In this document: piece by piece, positions 32,204-35,412 of the stretch
Numbering within the stretch: the first letter of the stretch is position 1
How the letters are laid out: the number at the start of each line of letters is the position of its first letter
Notes under the pieces: model-generated
What the model was told of the DNA's origin: nothing
Seen by the model: only the letters and a program-made list of their open reading frames with translations
Databases searched by the model: none
From: an uncultured Muribaculum sp.
GTDB taxonomy: Bacteria > Bacteroidota > Bacteroidia > Bacteroidales > Muribaculaceae
NCBI GenBank assembly: GCA_947573015.1
Contig: CANPDS010000001.1
Location: forward strand, 1 to 35,412
Length of the DNA stretch: 35,412 nucleotides
Direction of reading: 5' to 3'
Position numbers and translations under genes: made by a program

Positions 32204-34246
32204 CTAATAACGATCTATGGTGGTATTGGAAAAATAATGTCGAAGAATCGACCGATAATCAAACCCTTCGGAGGCCATGACCGCAGCGCCAATCTGACAA
32301 AGGCCTACACCATGTCCCCAACCGGCCCCATTCAACACAAACCGACCATCAGCGCCCCGGCTCACAACGAATGCAGAACTGTACAGATGGCTACGCGAAA
32401 GCCACCGACGTATCTCCAGTTCCTTGCCGACAATCATCGTCCGCTTGGTTCCAACGATACGCAACCGCACGATACGTCCAGACTTGCCACGTTCCACAGT
32501 TTGCAGATCGGTAATCTGCCCGAAGTCAATCCCCGACCTGATGCGAACTATATCTGACAACTCCTCTGGAGTATATTCCACACGCCAACGGTAGAAGTCG
32601 GGGGTAGTGTCCAGATCGCTTCTGTTAAGCACACTGCGCAACACAGCCACATCGGGAGCAGCACAAAATGCATCAGGTGCCGATAAAATCCATCGCCGGG
32701 CCTCATCCTCACCGCGCAGATCGGGTAGCGGATGTTCCGGAATTCTGTCGAGTGCAGCCTCCAGATAAGAATGATGCATCGGCTCCCAACAGTATTCAAA
32801 CTCCTCGAAAGCACCTCCGCAACATTTGGAAAAGCGAGTGTCGCACAACCGGCCATCCTTATCGAGAAGCACCTCACCAGCAGTGGCACAAATTATAGAA
32901 TGCAGTTTATCGGCATATGCAGGATCGGGTATTCCAAGATAACGCTGGCAATGATCATCGGCACAGACATCAAAATCAATATGGTCATCGTGGTCATACC
33001 ATTTTATATATTCATCTTCACCACATGAATCGTCTGTCGATATGTCCACACTCTCTACAGGCAGATATTTCGGAAGCTGCTTGAAGGCCCAGCTACGTGA
33101 TATTACGGTATGTGCTTTAAGCAATTCTTCAGGCGAATCAGGACTCATTTCAGCTCCGATCACTCCTTCGAGATAGCGCTCCATCGCCACTACGTTCACC
33201 GCTGTGAGCAATCCATCGGCACCTCGGTGCAGTTCCAGAGTGCCAGGATAAGCGCGACGCTCTGTATGCTCCCAATGGAACTGGCTTCCTACGGGCACAT
33301 CCTCCAGCACAAAATTGCAGTCATCATCCTCCGCAATATAAGAATCACCGACCTTAGAGTAATGTCCGTTGAGACTAACCCTGATATTCTCCGCAGTCAT
33401 TATACCTATATGTATAGCATGTGCAGGATTAGGATATGCCACTTCTGCCAAGATATCTTCCAGCATCCTGCGATCAAGAATGTCGAAATCCTCAAGAGAT
33501 ACCGTGACAAATGTGCCGAACATATCAATCGCTCCGGGACTGATAGCCGGATGCGGGTAGCACTTCGGCCGGTGGCATCTGCGTGGCACAACACGTGCCA
33601 TAAGATTGCCGTCCGGCAAACGCTCCATAGCAATATTCATCGGCATCTCCCCACCGTCCTGCGTAAATCCCCACTCCTTGATATAGCGCTCTACATCAGC
33701 GGCTAAAGCAGAAGCATCACGTCCTACAAACCTACGGCTATATACCGGTGCCCAATCATACTGCCGCAGATCAACATACTCCACCGGAACAGCCTGAAAA
33801 TGGAAATGATCAGGAGCGGAAGCTCCGCTATGAGCGCCATTATATATTACGGTAAATCCACGAAGCTCATCTGCCAGAGCAGCCATATCGGAAAGACGTC
33901 CGACTATATGCTGCGGCGTATGCGATAGTTCGACAATGGTAAGATGATTTGGAAATATCGGGAACGGATTAACAAGAATTTCATAATCACGCCACACTAT
34001 TCCACACTGTTCGGCCGGTCGATTCACTTTGCATAAGAAGCACTTACGCCGGGCAATAGTATTGTCATCAAGAGCTGCCAAAGTGCTCACCTTACGGGCC
34101 GGGAGCAACGTTACGCGCCACTCAAATGGCCCATAATCTGCAATCACTTTCATCCTGGCCTGCGCCACATCTCTATGCCGGGCAGCGGCCTCAGGCCATA
34201 CTCCAAGAGAGTCGCCGATCCATCGTAATATATCTTTATTCTCCAT
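32204..34246 (-). CDS. DUF4922 (GalT/HIT-like) - SpoIID/LytB fusion protein
   Basis: A 680-residue two-domain protein. Residues 1-290 are DUF4922, which has a nucleotidyltransferase look: RKCFLCKVNRPAEQ gives a C69-x2-C72 metal pair, NPFPIFPNHLTIVELSHTPQ follows, and GASAPDHFHFQAVP provides the H147-x-H149-x-Q151 signature of GalT/HIT enzymes, H149 being the expected nucleophile. Residues about 320-680 are a SpoIID/LytB (amidase-enhancer) domain: YLEGVIGAEMSPDSPEELLK, KAHTVISRSWAF, FSKCCGGAFEEFEYCW and GWGHGVGLCQIGAAVMA. SpoIID cleaves denuded glycan strands in spore formers, but this organism does not sporulate. No signal peptide is seen, so the protein should be cytoplasmic, which fits muropeptide or sugar-1-phosphate processing better than wall cutting. 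The GT2 gene ends 36 bp upstream. Confidence 0.85.
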   Translation of the reverse strand: MENKDILRWIGDSLGVWPEAAARHRDVAQARMKVIADYGPFEWRVTLLPARKVSTLAALDDNTIARRKCFLCKVNRPAEQCGIVWRDYEILVNPFPIFPNHLTIVELSHTPQHIVGRLSDMAALADELRGFTVIYNGAHSGASAPDHFHFQAVPVEYVDLRQYDWAPVYSRRFVGRDASALAADVERYIKEWGFTQDGGEMPMNIAMERLPDGNLMARVVPRRCHRPKCYPHPAISPGAIDMFGTFVTVSLEDFDILDRRMLEDILAEVAYPNPAHAIHIGIMTAENIRVSLNGHYSKVGDSYIAEDDDCNFVLEDVPVGSQFHWEHTERRAYPGTLELHRGADGLLTAVNVVAMERYLEGVIGAEMSPDSPEELLKAHTVISRSWAFKQLPKYLPVESVDISTDDSCGEDEYIKWYDHDDHIDFDVCADDHCQRYLGIPDPAYADKLHSIICATAGEVLLDKDGRLCDTRFSKCCGGAFEEFEYCWEPMHHSYLEAALDRIPEHPLPDLRGEDEARRWILSAPDAFCAAPDVAVLRSVLNRSDLDTTPDFYRWRVEYTPEELSDIVRIRSGIDFGQITDLQTVERGKSGRIVRLRIVGTKRTMIVGKELEIRRWLSRSHLYSSAFVVSRGADGRFVLNGAGWGHGVGLCQIGAAVMASEGFDYRSILRHYFSNTTIDRY

Positions 34247-34282
34247 AAGAGAAGCTTGTATGTTGCTTATTATACTCCTATA

Positions 34283-35412
34283 TTACTGCATATTAATCCT
34301 TGCACGCGCCTCGATTTCCATACTTCTCAAAGAATCCTTATAGTGATTGAACATGCGGAGTTTTTCAGGCGACAGTGAGGCATCAGAGTTTCCGCCCCAT
34401 CGGCGGCATAAGTATACCGAATCAAATATGCGGCCAACATGCCAACGTCGCGATACGGCAAGCGCCATGGCATAATCTTCTCCATAACTTGAGTTTGGCA
34501 TGAGTATATTACGAGCGATCTCAGTAAGGAATGCCCTTGGAGCACCTATGCCGTTGACACGAAGGAGATTGTTACGCCCGTTAGTCTCAGTCCATTCACG
34601 ATGATCTATCAATCCAGGAGGTATGGGATGCCCATCAATATCGGTAAGAGTGTAGCTACCTACCACCATCGCGCAATGCTCTGTCCGGAATGTATCGACA
34701 ATACGCCGCAAAGTATCGGCAGATCCATATACATCATCACTATCCAGTTGCACTGCATAACGTCCACATTTCTCATGAGTCAAGGCCACATTCCAGCATC
34801 CACCTATGCCCAGCCACTCTGCCGACGGCACAACATGAACCAGACGCGGTTCGTCAGAGGCAAGCGCACGGAGCAACTCAGTCGTGCCATCATCACTGTG
34901 ATTGTCAACCACAATCACATTATAATCAAATGGTGCACTCTGCGAAAGAGCACTACGGACAGCATCGGCAACTGTGCCGACACGGTTGCGCACGGGGATC
35001 ACCACCGATGCCTCAACAGGCCACGCGCCATCATCGAATGCCGACAAGCCGACGCGTTCAGGCACACCGGAAAGATATGCCCCGATAGCCTGCAAATGAT
35101 GATTGCAAGCCTCTTCCATCTCAATCTGACGCGCGCGGTTAGCCGGATCTACATAAGCCCATTGATCGCCATTGTCCACCATACGCTGTGCAATGCATAG
35201 CGGTTCACCTATCCTTACCACAGCGCCCTGCCGCTGAAGCGCCAGCCGGAGCGCATATATAGCCGCATAAGTGTATTCCTTATCAATATCTCCAAGTGCG
35301 CTCTCCAAAGCCCTGGGATTGACCATCCACACGGGACCCATGTCAAAGCCCTCACGCAGCGATCCGGGCTGCCAGTCCTCACTACGCACCATACGCAGTG
35401 AGCCGTCGGCCT
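34283..35412 (-). CDS. GT2 family glycosyltransferase, 5' end outside the window
   Basis: The open frame runs off the right edge of the window with no stop in between (reading ADGSLR before MVRSEDWQPG), so the start is missing. The visible C-terminal GT2 domain starts near ASVVIPVRNRVGTVADAVRS, contains IVVDNHSDDGTTE, the metal-binding VQLDSDDVYG, and ends with NSSYGEDYAMALAVSRRWHV. The ~110 residues before it (MGPVWMVNPRALESALGDID, YTYAAIYALRLALQRQGAVV) look like the tail of a second glycosyltransferase domain, so the intact protein may be a tandem enzyme. It heads the unit that continues with the DUF4922-SpoIID fusion and the MFS transporter. Confidence 0.85.
   Translation of the reverse strand, partial: ADGSLRMVRSEDWQPGSLREGFDMGPVWMVNPRALESALGDIDKEYTYAAIYALRLALQRQGAVVRIGEPLCIAQRMVDNGDQWAYVDPANRARQIEMEEACNHHLQAIGAYLSGVPERVGLSAFDDGAWPVEASVVIPVRNRVGTVADAVRSALSQSAPFDYNVIVVDNHSDDGTTELLRALASDEPRLVHVVPSAEWLGIGGCWNVALTHEKCGRYAVQLDSDDVYGSADTLRRIVDTFRTEHCAMVVGSYTLTDIDGHPIPPGLIDHREWTETNGRNNLLRVNGIGAPRAFLTEIARNILMPNSSYGEDYAMALAVSRRWHVGRIFDSVYLCRRWGGNSDASLSPEKLRMFNHYKDSLRSMEIEARARINMQ

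Noticed and set aside
1..35412. tRNA genes, CRISPR arrays, integrase or toxin-antitoxin pairs
   Set aside because: I looked for T-loop motifs, regularly spaced repeats, recombinase-like genes and paired small ORFs and found none that hold up; the zeta-toxin-like P-loop gene has no antitoxin partner.

Overview
The window looks like a chromosomal segment of a gut Bacteroidales bacterium, most likely of the Muribaculaceae/Bacteroides type; the family-level placement is inference. Supporting signs are Bacteroidota promoters (TTTG, 19-20 bp, TAnnTTTG) in front of many genes, an almost complete lack of Shine-Dalgarno sequences, Bacteroidota-restricted families (DUF2851, DUF4922 fused to SpoIID, DUF2807, START-like, a short type IX-like C-terminal domain), and secreted glycosidases of families GH92, GH2, GH99-like and GH78. 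No tRNA, rRNA, CRISPR array, transposase or phage structural cluster was seen.

Left part (1-13.1 kb): DJ-1/PfpI protein (-), START-like protein (+), two small membrane proteins (+), ribosomal protein L19 with a clear promoter (-), a secreted GH78-like rhamnosidase (-), a DUF2851 protein (+), and an exported SGNH hydrolase (+). A 165-bp fold-back MITE-like element follows, then a promoter, six-codon ORF and terminator module in front of an M16 peptidase. Next come dusB, a DUF2807 protein, an unassigned small RNA, and a two-gene minus-strand unit (C45-like Ntn hydrolase, then DUF486 membrane protein).

Middle (13.1-20.1 kb): a secreted protein whose promoter spacer holds a G8 tract; a tight unit of DUF362, P-loop kinase-like and LicD genes; the RNase P RNA gene rnpB; then a large AT-rich right-handed beta-helix (tailspike/pectate-lyase-like) gene behind nested inverted repeats, trailed by a small, apparently frameshifted ORF.

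Right part (20.1-35.4 kb, all minus strand): an operon of three secreted glycosidases (GH99-like/GH2 fusion, GH2, GH92) without SusC/SusD, which fits breakdown of a branched mannose-containing glycan. A second unit has a GT2 protein cut by the window end, a DUF4922-SpoIID fusion, and an AmpG/MurT-like MFS transporter split by an in-frame TAA. By family and gene context this second unit may belong to cell-wall sugar or muropeptide handling.

The most interesting items are the leader-peptide/attenuator-like module before the M16 gene, the unassigned small RNA, the two-enzyme glycosidase fusion, the nucleotidyltransferase-SpoIID fusion with its broken transporter, and the orphan beta-helix gene.
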